Assembly (NCBI GenBank): GCA_014526335.1
Contig: JACTAT010000352.1
Location: forward strand, 338,092-402,091
Source of the DNA: Chrysaora quinquecirrha
Lineage: Eukaryota; Cnidaria; Scyphozoa; Semaeostomeae; Pelagiidae
Direction of reading: 5' to 3'
Length of the DNA stretch: 64,000 nucleotides
Both the position numbers and the translations under genes were made by a program. A model generated the notes under the pieces. The model did not search any database and was not told where the DNA came from. It was given only the letters and a program-made list of their open reading frames with translations. The first letter of the stretch is position 1, and each line of letters opens with the position of its first letter. Shown here piece by piece: positions 45,415-56,631 of the stretch.

Positions 45415-46300
45415 GACCACAGAATAGTTGCGAAAAAACTGAAACTTAATTCCCAGACCAGCAAGAGCAGGTTTCAATTCAACTAGAACTTAGGGCTGTT
45501 TGATGACAAAGTGCTTAGATAAAATTAAAGGTACCCATTAGCCATGTTTGAAGAATGAGATCATGCCTAGGAGATTGCAATGAACAGAATAGAGTTGCAA
45601 CAAATTTCGGCCCTGTTCTCGCATTTTTAACCTGATTCTAACTGAATCCAAATCCAGCTGTACCCCCTCGACACATCTGATTCCTACCAGATCCGACTTC
45701 GTTCCCTAGCCGCCTAACCATCCTTGTTTTCTCCTGTTAGCAATAATTGCCACTGATTCCCGCTTTATATACATGTTTCCTCGTGCTTGTTCGCACTTAT
45801 TCCCTCCGTTCCCTTCCGCAGAAAACCACTGTTTCCCGCTCATTCCCGATCGTTCCTGACTTCATTCTTTGTTCCAGCTTTTAGAGATACATGGACAAAT
45901 TGCTTTTACGCAAGTGGCTTGTAATTGAGTGGTAAACAACTTTGGTAGAACAAAGGAGCACAATTGGTTGAGTTCAACTAACAATATATGTCCGCAATGA
46001 AACCAAACACTTCGAAATCAAGAGCAAATCGAAATTTTGACCACATTGCAGGACCAAAAACATTTAGAATAAAACGGCTTGCACTTTTTTGGCCGAAAAG
46101 GCTTCGTTCAAAAAAAGAAACGCGTTTCTAGGTACAGCAGGGCGGGAGTTATTCATTAAATTCGTTTACGAGGCTGAGTACAGATGCAGAACAATAGGGA
46201 ATTCAGTGATTCAATGAAACGATTGTTTTCATTGTGCACATAGAGAATAGAAATTCCTACATAGAGAATAGAAATTCCGATCTTATTGTTACAACATTCC
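45415..46300. other. No gene seen
   Basis: Upstream side of DUF4430 copy 3. Contains loosely repeated 'attcccgctt/cgttcccg' motifs at 45700-45870. No supported gene. Confidence 0.45.
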
Positions 46301-46314
46301 TGATTCCTAGGTAT

Positions 46315-46352
46315 CTAGGTATCTATCTATCTATCTATCTATCTATCTAGGT
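46315..46352. repeat. Microsatellite (tatc)n
   Basis: Uninterrupted tatctatctatc run between two ctaggt motifs. Confidence 0.9.
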
Positions 46353-46384
46353 CTATTTCTTCCGGTTTGCCGAAAACCCCTGCA

Positions 46385-46760
46385 TAATGTTTGAATTCTT
46401 CAAACATAAAAAGGATTCAAACGGGCATGAAACATCTCTTTTGTCCAAAAGGCAGAACTATTCAATTCCTGCGCAATTAAGTGGGCTCCTCCGCAAAACC
46501 TTAAATGGGATAAAACACCTTTGTCTAAGACGCAGAATTTTTCAATTCCTGCGGAAGAAAATGGACTCCTCCTTCCTCCGCAAAACAATGAGTGGCATGA
46601 AACATGTCCTTTGTCCAAGAAGAAGAATTATTCAATTCCTGTGGAAGAAAGTGGACTTCTCCGTCCTCCGCAAAAACTTGAGTGGTATGAAACATTCCCT
46701 TTGTCCAAGAAGAAGAATTATTCAATTCCTGCGGAAGAAAGTATGCTCCTAAGTAAGTGC
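46385..46760. repeat. ~85 bp minisatellite, 4 copies
   Basis: Units contain 'attattcaattcctgcggaa', 'ctcctccgcaaaa' and 'gtatgaaacat'. It keeps open frames on both strands (for example 46387-46752) but has no protein-like complexity. Confidence 0.8.
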
Positions 46761-46769
46761 AAGTATATT

Positions 46770-46960
46770 CCTAAGCATAGTCAATAGAAGCATAGTGATG
46801 GTAAAGGGTTTTCTGGAAAACACGATAGGTCATATTTTTTCATCGGGAAACGTAAAGAGGATGGCAAAGGATCTTCGTGAAATGTGATTGACCATATTTT
46901 CCTATCGGGAAATGCCGTATTTTTTTAATGTGAAACGTGAATGGCCAACATTTCTATCTC
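46770..46960. repeat. ~70 bp tandem repeat
   Basis: Two to three diverged copies of a unit with 'atatttt(t/c)c(t/a)atcgggaaa' and 'gtgaaacgtgaatgg' motifs, directly before foldback element 4. Confidence 0.5.
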
Positions 46961-46964
46961 CGTG

Positions 46965-47275
46965 ATAGACAGGGTTTTTTCCGCAACAATCTAGCAAAGA
47001 GGGTAACCTTGGGTTTTTTCAATGAAATCTACTAAAAAAAGGTCGGAGAACACGAATCCAAGATGGGCCTTCAAAAATTTTCACCGGAAGTAGCCTTAAT
47101 TAATGCCTAATTAGGCCTTATGAAGTCAATCAAAAAAGTCGCACTTTTTCAAATCTAATTACTGCAATATGTAGACTTTGAAATGCTGAGTAAAATTGTC
47201 TTTGACTCTATTTCAATACGACCTACCAATTTCGAAAAAACTCGTTTGAAATTATGATGACGTCATCACCATTAT
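46965..47275 (+). repeat. Foldback element 4, left arm
   Basis: Starts atagacagggttttttccgc. Inverted, with scattered mismatches, at about 47770-48079. Confidence 0.88.
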
Positions 47276-47785
47276 GATCAGTACAGACCTGGATTCTACA
47301 TTTCAGCTTGTATAACTTTATAGGTTGGGGTGCAATAGTCACAAAACCACTAATTATGCGATAAATGTACGCTAAGACAGCAGAATGATGATTATTGGGT
47401 GTGGTTGTGACATCATAAAAGTGTCCGATGACGTCATAGGGGCAAATGACGTCATAATGGTACCAAAATGATGCCCAGTCATCCATGAGCCAAAAGGCGT
47501 TGTGAAGGACTACTCGTGTTCGAGATTTGAAGTTTTAATATCAAACCTGCTTGAAATGGCGAGAGGTCAAATTTGTTATACAGTATTCATAATGGGATTC
47601 CTATTGTTTATGCAGTGAACCCCCTTTCTTCGTTTTTCCAAACTTGCTGTGGGGCTTATTATGCTTATTATGCTGTCATACATACACGTATCGCATTGTA
47701 AGCGGTTTTTTGACGATTCGACCACTATTTGTGAAGTTACGCGAGTTGATAAACGCCCATATTGGGCCTTAGGACGATGACGTCA
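47258..47785. promoter_or_regulatory. Four perfect TGACGTCA (CRE-type) sites in foldback element 4
   Basis: TGACGTCA at 47258-47265, 47429-47436, 47447-47454 and 47778-47785. CREB/ATF-type proteins bind this palindrome (family knowledge). Two sites are mirror partners within the arms; two are in the spacer. Regulatory function is only a possibility. Confidence 0.5.
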
Positions 47786-48079
47786 TCATTATTTCAAACG
47801 AGTTTTCCTCGAAACTGGTAGGTTGTATTGAAATACAGTCAAAGACAATTTTGCTCAACGTTTCAAGATCTACATATTGCATCAGTCAGATTTGAAAAAG
47901 TGGAACTTTTTTAATTGACTTAATTAGGCATAATTGGGCGTTAATTAAGGGTACTTCCGGCGAAAGTTTTTGAGGGCCCATCTTGGATTTGTGTTCTCCG
48001 ACCTTTTTTTAGTAGATTTCAATTAAAAAACCCCCGGTTACCCTCTTTGCTAGATTGTTGCGGAAAAAACCCTGTCTAT
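47770..48079 (-). repeat. Foldback element 4, right arm
   Basis: Reverse complement of 46965-47275 ending gcggaaaaaaccctgtctat. More diverged than the arms of elements 2 and 3, so older. Confidence 0.88.
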
Positions 48080-48265
48080 GATTCGTGATCCTGAACCCCC
48101 CCTTTACCAGCCTATGATAGTGTCGGAGTGATTTCATGTCTCTAGTAAGCAGTCCGCACTTAAGATTAGGTGATGAGATCAAATTAGTAAATGCATCAAG
48201 AAGCAAGATTCTGCCAGTATCAACATAGTTAAAAGAATCCAAAGTAAGCTAAAAGGGACAAGGGC

Positions 48266-49072
48266 TGTAATACAGCTACTTTTTAGGACTATATGTTTCA
48301 TTAAAATGTATTTCTATTTCCATTTTTCTCGTATTTTCTAGAATCATCTTTAGGTTTTTTGTTAGATTTACTGTGTATTTAGCACATTACGTAATCGCAT
48401 TTTCTAGGTATCTTAGTTGCGTCATGCATAGTTAGTCAGCATTCCGTTCTATTGTTCCCATTGTTATCACGTATTACTTGTTTTACTTCGTTAATGCACT
48501 GTCATCATTACTTCCTTGTATTTTAGGTAACATTGCATATTTGTTTATAACTTTTCTAGATTGTTCTGTCATGCTTAGTCAGTAATTTATCCGTATATAT
48601 TTAGCCTGTATTTTAACTGTAATTCAGAGAGATCAGAGAGAGAGAGAGAGAGTTTAGAGAGAGCTCGGAGTGTGGATTCAAACTGAGAAGATGTAGCAGA
48701 AAGGACTGAGGAGTCTAGGTTAAGTAGACCGAGGCAAGGTACTTGAGAAAGATCTTGCCGAGGTGCTGTTGTTGTTTTATTGTGTATTTTGTGACTAATG
48801 TAGTTAGTCATCGTTTTTCAGGACATGGGAGCCTGAGTGTTGTTTAACTGTTTGTGCTGCACTTGAGAAAGGTGGCATTTAACATGTTGTTCTGCCGTTT
48901 ACTTAACCTTGTACTTTGATGTTTATGAACATTGGAATCGAAACAGCTCTGGAAATATTGGAATCGAAACAGCTCTGGAAATATTGGTATCTCTCTCATC
49001 GTCATTTCTTATCTTGTATTTTGTTATTGTTTATCGGCTATACCGCTCGGCCAGCTAAACAACCAGATTACA
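48266..49072. mobile_element. Solo LTR with 4 bp target-site duplication
   Basis: 807 bp, TGTAATACAGC ... CAGATTACA, flanked by GGGC at 48262-48265 and 49073-49076. Shares the TGTAATAC start, a gagagagag tract and an accgctcgg motif near the 3' end with the LTRs at 34454 and 35824, so it is probably the same superfamily. The paralogous block near 27880 (aaagggcaagggtgcaaaac) lacks it, giving an empty site. Confidence 0.88.
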
Positions 49073-49221
49073 GGGCCACAGAAGACCTAACAGGTCAAAG
49101 GTCAAATGCTGCAAATTGTTAAAAGGTTACTCTAAAGCTTATAAAGAAAGTTTATGTTACACAATTTGGAAAACTAATCAAAAAATAAATTTATAGATAT
49201 CAGACATGAAAAATTTTAAAA

Positions 49222-49664
49222 TTAATATCGCTTTGTCAGATTTGTCATAATTTCATTGTTTTTTCTTAGCAAAACTAACTTTTGTCCGTTGCTGACCTTT
49301 TCAAACTTGAATGTGATGACGTCATTTTCATTAGGAACAAATGAGCTCACTCCTTCATCTGCCTCTTTACCATTAACGTACAACATCCAGAACATGTTTG
49401 CTTCTGGTATTTGTTCAATGCCATTAATACCTGTTATAACAGTTCCAAACATGCATTTCTTGTCTCTAAATTTGTAAGCTGAATCTTCTTCTGAAGCAGC
49501 AGTTAGGACATCCAGTACGTTTGCGTTAGAATTCACATCGACCAATCGACTTTGCGTCGACGAGGATTCGGTTTTTTGATTGAGTCCATGTTCAGCTCGA
49601 TGAAAACAGCTTTCGTTGACGAATTATAGACCCTTAAATTGGTTGTATCCATGGCAATTTGAAA
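49222..49664 (-). pseudogene. DUF4430-like copy 4, terminal exon with 8 bp frameshift
   Basis: Minus strand, acceptor aatttatttcag (ending at 49665). Starts FQIAMDTTNLRVYNSSTKAV like copy 1, but an 8 bp tandem duplication (caatcgac) near 49545 shifts the frame just after RRRKV and gives a stop a few codons later. The rest of the domain (DVNSNANVLDVLTAA, GINGIEQIPEANMF, YVNGKEADEGVSSFVP) is open in the next frame, and the end has a further one-base change that extends it past the copy 1 stop. Very close to copy 1 outside these lesions, so decay is recent. Initiation in the second frame would need a non-ATG start. Confidence 0.8.
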
Positions 49665-49797
49665 CTGAAATAAATTGTAAAAATATAACTCGTATATTAA
49701 TCATTATGTCAATATAACCAACTCGAACCTATTGTTTCATACGTTCATAGCTTAAATTTTCTAAAATTCCGGAAAAGCAGTACCATAATTACAGTAC

Positions 49798-50145
49798 CAT
49801 TGCTACACTCTTTTCTTTTTATAAGACTTTTCTAAGCTAAGACTTTTCTAGTACCAAAGTTTCTTAAATTTTTGAGACTTTTGGTACTGAAAGATTCTAA
49901 GCAGTTTCTTAGGGATCAAAATGTTATTGTTTCAAACAGGTAATCGACCCTTAAACTTGATAAATACAGCGTAGCTGCTTTTTGTAAAACATAACAGCAG
50001 AAGTTCCTTGTTTCTCGAGGCTATATTTCAAATACTTAAAATTGTCACCCACCGGTGAAATTGTTGAGATCTGCGAGTTTCTTATTATATTTGGTCGAGT
50101 ACTGAAAGTCTCTTAGTCAATATTGATGGTAGTAGGTACTGAGTT
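49798..50145. mobile_element. Tc1-type MITE, right end replaced by satellite
   Basis: Same left end and body as 28586-29560 (tgctacactcttttc, gagatctgcgagtttcttat). The expected right end aataaaaaagtgtgta is missing; at gagtttcttat the sequence changes to the start of the higher-order satellite. Confidence 0.65.
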
Positions 50146-50419
50146 TCTTATTTCTCTTATACTAAAATGGTAATTTCCATGGAAACCGGTTTTTCGACCG
50201 TCACTCCTCCCAAGTCGTAAGTGGTACGCTTTTCCGACTTTTTCGCTGCTCGGCCGACAGTGGGGTAGGCGTGTCATCGCCTCTTTCGTTTTTGCAAACT
50301 TCTTTCGCTTCTGGGGTAATTGGGGCTAACCCTTCTTTGAAGTGCGTCATTGGTGCCTGTTTGAACAATCGCCCGATTGTTCTCACTAGGAGGATTATCA
50401 CTAAACCACAACAACGCAC

Positions 50420-50492
50420 AGTGGCACGGTCGGTAAGGCGGCGTGTCTCGTGAGCTGCGATGCAGAGTTGGGAGTTCGACTCCCCTCAAGGG
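50420..50492 (+). repeat. tRNA-like module 1 in satellite unit 0
   Basis: D-arm-like gtggcacggtcggtaaggc and a B-box-like gagttcgactcccc. The possible anticodon loop ctcgtga would give CGT (Thr), but the flanking stem does not pair. Pseudo-tRNA or SINE head. Confidence 0.55.
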
Positions 50493-50691
50493 AAAGTCTT
50501 TTTCTCTCGAATTTTTTTATTTCTCTTATTTTCGTGTTTGAAATGTTTTCAAAAGGCCGAGGAGTCGTCTGGTAACTAAAATTTGCTTTTGGTTAAATTT
50601 TTAAGTTCGTTGGACATATTTTTTTATCGTGTTTTGTTTTTCCCTTTCATGAATATTAGGACCACTAGGAGATTGTTGCACTCTAAGCAAA

Positions 50692-50763
50692 CGGCTGTGT
50701 AGCCGAGTGGTTAAATGCTCGCTTGCTAACCGGGAGATCGGAGTTCAAGTCCCCTCCAGGACA
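50692..50763 (+). repeat. tRNA-like module 2 in satellite unit 0
   Basis: cggctgtgtagccgagtggt followed by ttgctaa loop (anticodon GCT, Ser-like) and a B-box-like gagttcaagtccc. Stems are imperfect (about four of five anticodon pairs, poor acceptor). A degraded third copy sits near 51070-51105. Confidence 0.5.
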
Positions 50764-52210
50764 AATTTTTGGTGTTTTTGTTTTTGCGATCTAAATATTT
50801 TACAATTTCTTTAATATCTAAATGTCACTTTGACACAACAAGAAGGCTTTTTGGAATGACTCAAACCTTCAGATCTATTTTTACTCATATCTTTTCAATT
50901 ATAAATTTACTTTCAATTTATTTCTGTCGTTTTTGTGTTGGAAATGTTTTCAAAAGTCCGAGATGTCTGGGAACTAAAATTTGCTTTGGGTATAATTTTT
51001 AGTTTGTTTTGACATTATTTTTAACGTGTTTTGTTGTTCCTTCTATGAATATTAGGACCACCTGGAGATTATCCTCTACTAAGAAATATGGCAGTCCCCT
51101 CAAAGGCAATTTTTGGTGTTTTGTTTTTGTGATTTAAATATTTTACAATTTTTCTAATAACAAAAAGTCACTTTGACAAAACAAGAAGGCTTTTGGAATG
51201 ACTCAAATCTTTAGATCTATTTTTACTCATATCTTTTCAATTATAAATTTATTTTCAATTTATCTCTCAACACTGACACTAACTTTCATGTTCATTTGGA
51301 TTTTATTTTCATTTTCATTTCATCTTTCATTTAATTTAAAGTTTTATTGTAGCTGAAGAATTTAGAATTATATTAAATTATTTTAAATTATAAATTATAT
51401 TAAATTTCAATTTTATTAATATTTACATTAAGGCCAATACCATTAGGTATACCAACGGGGTCCAAATCAATGTCGGCAATTAATAAACGTAGTTTCATCC
51501 TATCACAAGTGAACTTGTTTCTTCAAAAATTAATAAATAGGGGGGTCCTACTAAGGCCCTGTGGGTGGGGAAAAACTCAAAATTAATAAACCGGAGGACG
51601 TTTATTTGGCATCTAAGAGTATGAAGATGAATTAAGATGATGATAAAGTTTGACATTGGCATTATTGCATCTGGCGATAAAGAACAGCCTAAACATAAAG
51701 TTCAAGTTTCAACGTTATTTCACATTTACATCAAGATTAACATCAAGGTTCAGATAAAGACTCATTTCAAAATGAACTTTAAGTTTAATTTCAAAATGAA
51801 ATACTGATACTTAGACCAAGACTAACAAAGACTAAGACTAATATTAAGATGGAGTTCAAGATTAACTAAGACTAAGATTAAGATTAACCTTAAGATTAAG
51901 GTTAGAATTAAGATTCAGATTTAGATTCAGATTTAGATTCAGATACAGATTCAGATTAAGATTAAGATTAAGATTAACATTTAGATTAACATTAAGGTTA
52001 ACATTCCAATTCAGGTAGAAGTTAAGATTAAGATTCCATTTAACTTGAAGACTAAGATTAAGACTAGACTAACATTAAGATTGAGATCAAGATTTTGATT
52101 AACAGAAAATATAGCCACCTCAATGCACAGTGTCTTTTAGGTCGAAGCTCTTATTGGCGGAGTTCATCAGAGGCGGTGGTCCTCATGAGGCGGTGGTCTT
52201 ACACGGGCAA

Positions 52211-54298
52211 GAGCTAGTCTCTTATACTAAAATGGTAATTTCCATGGAAACCGATTTTGTGTTAGTCACTCCTCCGACCTGGAAGTGGTACGATTTTCCG
52301 ACTTTTTCGCCGCTCGGCCGACCGTGGGGTAGGCGTGTCATCACCCTTTCGTTTTTTGCAAACTTCTCTCGCTTCTGGGGTAATTGGGGCTAACCCCTCT
52401 TTGAAGTGCGTCATTGGTGCCTGTTTGAACAATGGCCCGATTGTTTTCCTAAAGGGATTATCGAAATCTGAAACCCGTGAAAATAGCTCTGTTGGTAAAG
52501 GCTCCTGTTTCGTGATGCGGGTTGTGGGAGGCAGGAGATCGATTCCCCTCACGAGAGGATCAGAATTTTTTATTTCTGTGATTTTCCTGTTGAAAATGCT
52601 TTCCGGAGGACCGGAGACTTCTCGATCACTAAAACTTGCTTCGGAATAATTTTAAAATTCGTTTGGTATTAATATTATTCAATCAAAGTTCCTCAAACAA
52701 AGTCCATGTTTACGTGAATATTCAGTCAACCGGCTTGAATCCCGTTGTCACAAATGCTTTCAACCCTTTCAATGGAAACAAAATGCCATTACCGCATTTC
52801 AAAAGCTTATTCAGAAGTGCATTTCATTCAAAGAAAACAAACAAAATACTTTTTAAAAGGGTTTTTGAAGAGTGCATTTGAAAGCACTTTCCAAATGCAA
52901 TCACGAAGTTGAAGCTGCCTTGATAGCAGTATCTGACTATACAGGACTGAGCAAGATAAACTACAGCAAGACCAAGAAAGAGGATCCTGCAGTAAACCCG
53001 AGTTCTCCACGATCAGACGGAGAATGCGCTCAATTTATTATATTGCTACGTTTTCTATCATGATCTTTGGGGGATCCTTTCAACGGGAAGGAAACAAGCC
53101 AAGGACAGCTAGAAAGGTAAAATTTTCTTCGCAACATAAAAACTTGACCAACGAACTTGGCTAAGGAAAACGATGTGGAACAGAACTGCAGAGAATGAAT
53201 AATAACAAGACTGAGGAACGGGACCACAGTATGGGACTGAAGGCCACGAATAATTTCAGGACTGAGGAACAGGACTTGGAATGGGACCGAAGACCATGAG
53301 TAATTTTAGGACGGACAGGACTAAAGAATGGAACAGAAGACCATGAGAAACAGGAATAAGGAATTTCAGGACTGACTGAAACAGGACTTAAGAATGGGAC
53401 TGAAGACCATGAGTAATTTCAGGACTGAGGAACAGGAATTAAGGAATGGGACTGAAGACCATGAGTAATTTCAGGACTGAGGAACAGGAATTAGGAACAG
53501 GACTGAAGAACGTGAGTAATTTCAGGACTGAGGAACAGGATTAAGGAATGGGACTGAAGACCATGAATAATTTCAGGACTGAGAAACAGGAATAAGGAAT
53601 GAATAATTTCAGGACTGTCTGAAAACTGTGAGTCATTTCAGAACTAAGGAACAGGACTAAGGAATGGGACTCAAGACACTGAGTAATTTCAGGACTGAGG
53701 AACAGGACTAAGGAATGGGACTGAAGACCATGAATAATATCAGGACTAAGTAATGTGAAAAATAACAAAGTTTACGAACTAGACTAAGGGGTGAAGATCT
53801 TGAATAGATTTAGGAATAAGACACAGGACAAAGAAATGGGACAGGACCCCATGAATAATTTCAGGACTAAGGAACATGAACAGTAACAAGTCTGAGGAAC
53901 AGGACCAAGGAATGGGATAGAAAATCTGAACAATATCAAGACTGACGAACAGGACCAAGGAACGGGACAGAAGACCATCAATTATTTCAGGACTATTGAC
54001 GGAACAGACCATAGACAAAGAGAACTGCTGTACACTAACTAATTTGAAACTAGGAACATCATTGCGGACTAAGGACCTTGGACTAAAACAGAGGAACAGA
54101 ACTGTGATTGGCACTAGGAAAAGGGACCCTGGACTATGACCAAGGAAAAATACTCAATATTAGAAACTAGGAGCTAAGTCGAGAAGCAAAGTTTGTTCAA
54201 GCGCAGGTTCTTAAGGCAGAGGTCCTTGAGGCAGAGGTCCTTGAGGCGGTGGTTCTACGCGGCGGTGGTTCTATGAGGCGGTGGTCAGAGACGGGCAT
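52211..54298 (+). repeat. Higher-order satellite, unit 1 (2,088 bp)
   Basis: Order: leader (ctcttatactaaaatggtaa ... cattggtgcctgtttgaaca), tRNA-like module 52475-52554, conserved spacer to 53060, exon-like ORF 52872-53063, 'ggactgaagaccatgagtaa' ladder about 53220-53990, spacer with ctaaggaccttgg, then a 15 bp cttgaggcagaggtc block at 54203-54290. Confidence 0.92.
52475..52554 (+). repeat. tRNA-like module, satellite unit 1
   Basis: A-box-like atagctctgttggtaaaggc and B-box-like gagatcgattcccc, flanked by a cgtga/tcacg complement. The central stem is poor and the variable region long. Copies at 54564-54643, 56898-56976 and 59034-59112 are nearly identical. Confidence 0.55.
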
Positions 54299-56631
54299 GA
54301 GCTAGTCTCTTATACTAAAATGGTAATTTCCATGGCAACCGATTTTGTAACCTTCATTCCTCCGCCGTTGTCGTGGTGGTACGCTTTTCCGACTTTTCGC
54401 CGCCCTGCCGACCGTGGGGTAGGCGTGTCATCGCCCTTTCGTTTTTGCAAACTGCTCTCGCTTCTGGGGTAATTGGGGCTAACCCTTCTTTGAAGTGCGT
54501 CATTGGTGCCCGTTTGAACAATCGCCCGATTGTTTTCCTAAAGGGATTATCGAAATCTGAAAGCCGTGAAAATAGCTCTGTTGGTAAGGGCTCCTGTTTC
54601 GTGATGCAGGTTGTGGGAGGCAGGAGATCGATTCCTCTCACGAGAGGATCAGAATTTTTTATTTCTGTGATTTTCCTGTTGAAAATGCTTTCCGGAGGAC
54701 CGGGAGACATCTCGATCACTAAAACTTGCTTCGGAATAATTTTAAAATTCGTTTGGTATTAATATTTTTCAATCAAAGTTCCTCAAACAAAGTCCATGTT
54801 TACATGAATATTCAGTCAACCGGCTTGAATCATGTTGTGCAAATGCTTTCAACCCTTTCAATGGAAACAAAATGCCATTACCAGATTTGAAAAGCTTATT
54901 CAGAAGTGCATTTCATTCAAAGAAAACAAACAAAACCCTTTTTAAAAGGGTTTTTGAAGAGTGCATTTGAAAGCACTTTCCAAATGCAATCACGAAGTTG
55001 AAGCTGCCTTGATAGCAGTATCTGACTATACAGGACTGAGCAAGATAAACTACAGCAAGACCAAGAAAGAGGATCCTGCAGTAAACCCGAGTTCTCCACG
55101 ATCAGACGGAGAATGCGCTCAATTTATTATATTGCTACGTTTTCTATCATGATCTTTGGGGGACCTTTCAACGGGAAGGAAACAAGCCAAGGACAGCTAG
55201 AAAGGTAAAATTTTCTTCGCAACATAAAAACTTGACCAACGAACTTGGCTAAGGAAAACGATGTGGAACAGAACTGCAGAGAACGAACAATAACAAGACT
55301 GAGGTACAGGACCACAGTATGGGACTGAAGACCACGAATAATTTCAGGACTAAGGAACAGGACTTGGAATGGGACCGAAGACCATAAGTAATTTTAGGAC
55401 GTACAGGACTAAAGAATGGGACAGAAGACCATGAATAATTTCAGGACTGAGAAACAGGAATAAGGAACAACTGAAGACCATGAGACATTTCAGGACTGAG
55501 GAACAGGACTTAAGAATGGGACTGAAGACCATGAGTAATTTCAGGACTGAGGAACAGGACTAAGGAATGGGACTGAAGACCATGAGTAATTTCAGGACTG
55601 AGGAACAGGAATAAGGAACAGGACTGAAGGCCATGAGTAATTTCAGGACTGAGGAACAGGACTAAGGAATGGAAGACTGAAGACCATGGGATAAGAATTT
55701 CAGGACTGAGGAACAGGAACAGGAATTAGGAACAGGACTGAAGACCATGGGTAATTTCAGGACTGAGGAACAGGACTAAGGAATGGGACTGAAGACCATG
55801 AATAATTTCAGGACTGAGAAACAGGAATTAGGAACAGGACTGAAGAAGACATTTCAGTGAGTAATTTCAGGACTGAGGAACAGGACTTAAGGAATGGGAC
55901 TGAAGACCATGAATAATTTCAGGACTGAGAAACAGGAATAAGGAATGGTAGTCTGAAAACTGTGAGTCATTTCAGAACTAAGGAACAGGACTAAGGAATG
56001 GGACTCAAGACACTGAGTAATTTCAGGACTGAGGAACAGGACTAAGGAATGGGACTGAAGACCATGAATAATATCAGGACTAAGTAATGTGAAAAATAAC
56101 AAAGTTTACGAACTAGACTAAGGGTGAAGATCTTGAATAGATTTAGGAATAAGACACAGGACAAAGAAATGGGACAGGACCCCATGAATAATTTCAGGAC
56201 TAAGGAACATGAACAGTAACAAGTCTGAGGAACAGGACCAAGGAATGGGATAGAAAATCTGAACAATATCAAGACTGACGAACAGGACCAAGGAACGGGA
56301 CAGAAGACCATCAATTATTTCAGGACTATTGACGGAACAGACCATAGACAAAGAGAACTGCTGTACACTAACTAATTTGAAACTAGGAACATCATTGCGG
56401 ACTAAGGACCTTGGACTAAAACAGAGGAACAGAACTGTGATTGGCACTAGGAAAAGGGACCCTGGACTATGACCAAGGAAAAATACTCAATATTAGAAAC
56501 TAGGAGCTAAGTCGAGAAGCAAAGTTTGTTCAAGCGCAGGTTCTTAAGGCAGAGGTCCTTGAGGCAGAGGTCCTTGAGGCGGTGGTTCTACGCGGCGGTG
56601 GTTCTATGAGGCGGTGGTCAGAGACGGGCAT
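54299..56631 (+). repeat. Higher-order satellite, unit 2 (2,333 bp)
   Basis: Same layout as unit 1, with tRNA-like module 54564-54643 and a longer 'ggactgaagacc' ladder (about 55280-56090) that explains the extra length. Confidence 0.92.

Larger units (their letters stand above)
50154..52210 (+). repeat. Higher-order satellite, unit 0 (diverged)
   Basis: Starts ctcttatactaaaatggtaa, with the gtggggtaggcgtgtcatcg and ttggggctaaccc landmarks, a tRNA-like module, then a ~430 bp segment present twice (about 50510-50930 and 50930-51265). 51640-52090 is an aagattaag-rich simple repeat where other units have the 'ggactgaagacc' ladder. Ends with the gaggcggtggtc motif. Confidence 0.8.

Noticed and set aside
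46387..46787. Arg/Lys-rich ORFs of 88-121 codons
   Set aside because: Four-copy ~85 bp minisatellite open on both strands.
50420..50763. Functional tRNA-Thr and tRNA-Ser genes
   Set aside because: A and B boxes are present, but acceptor and anticodon stems do not pair properly; treated as tRNA-like satellite modules.
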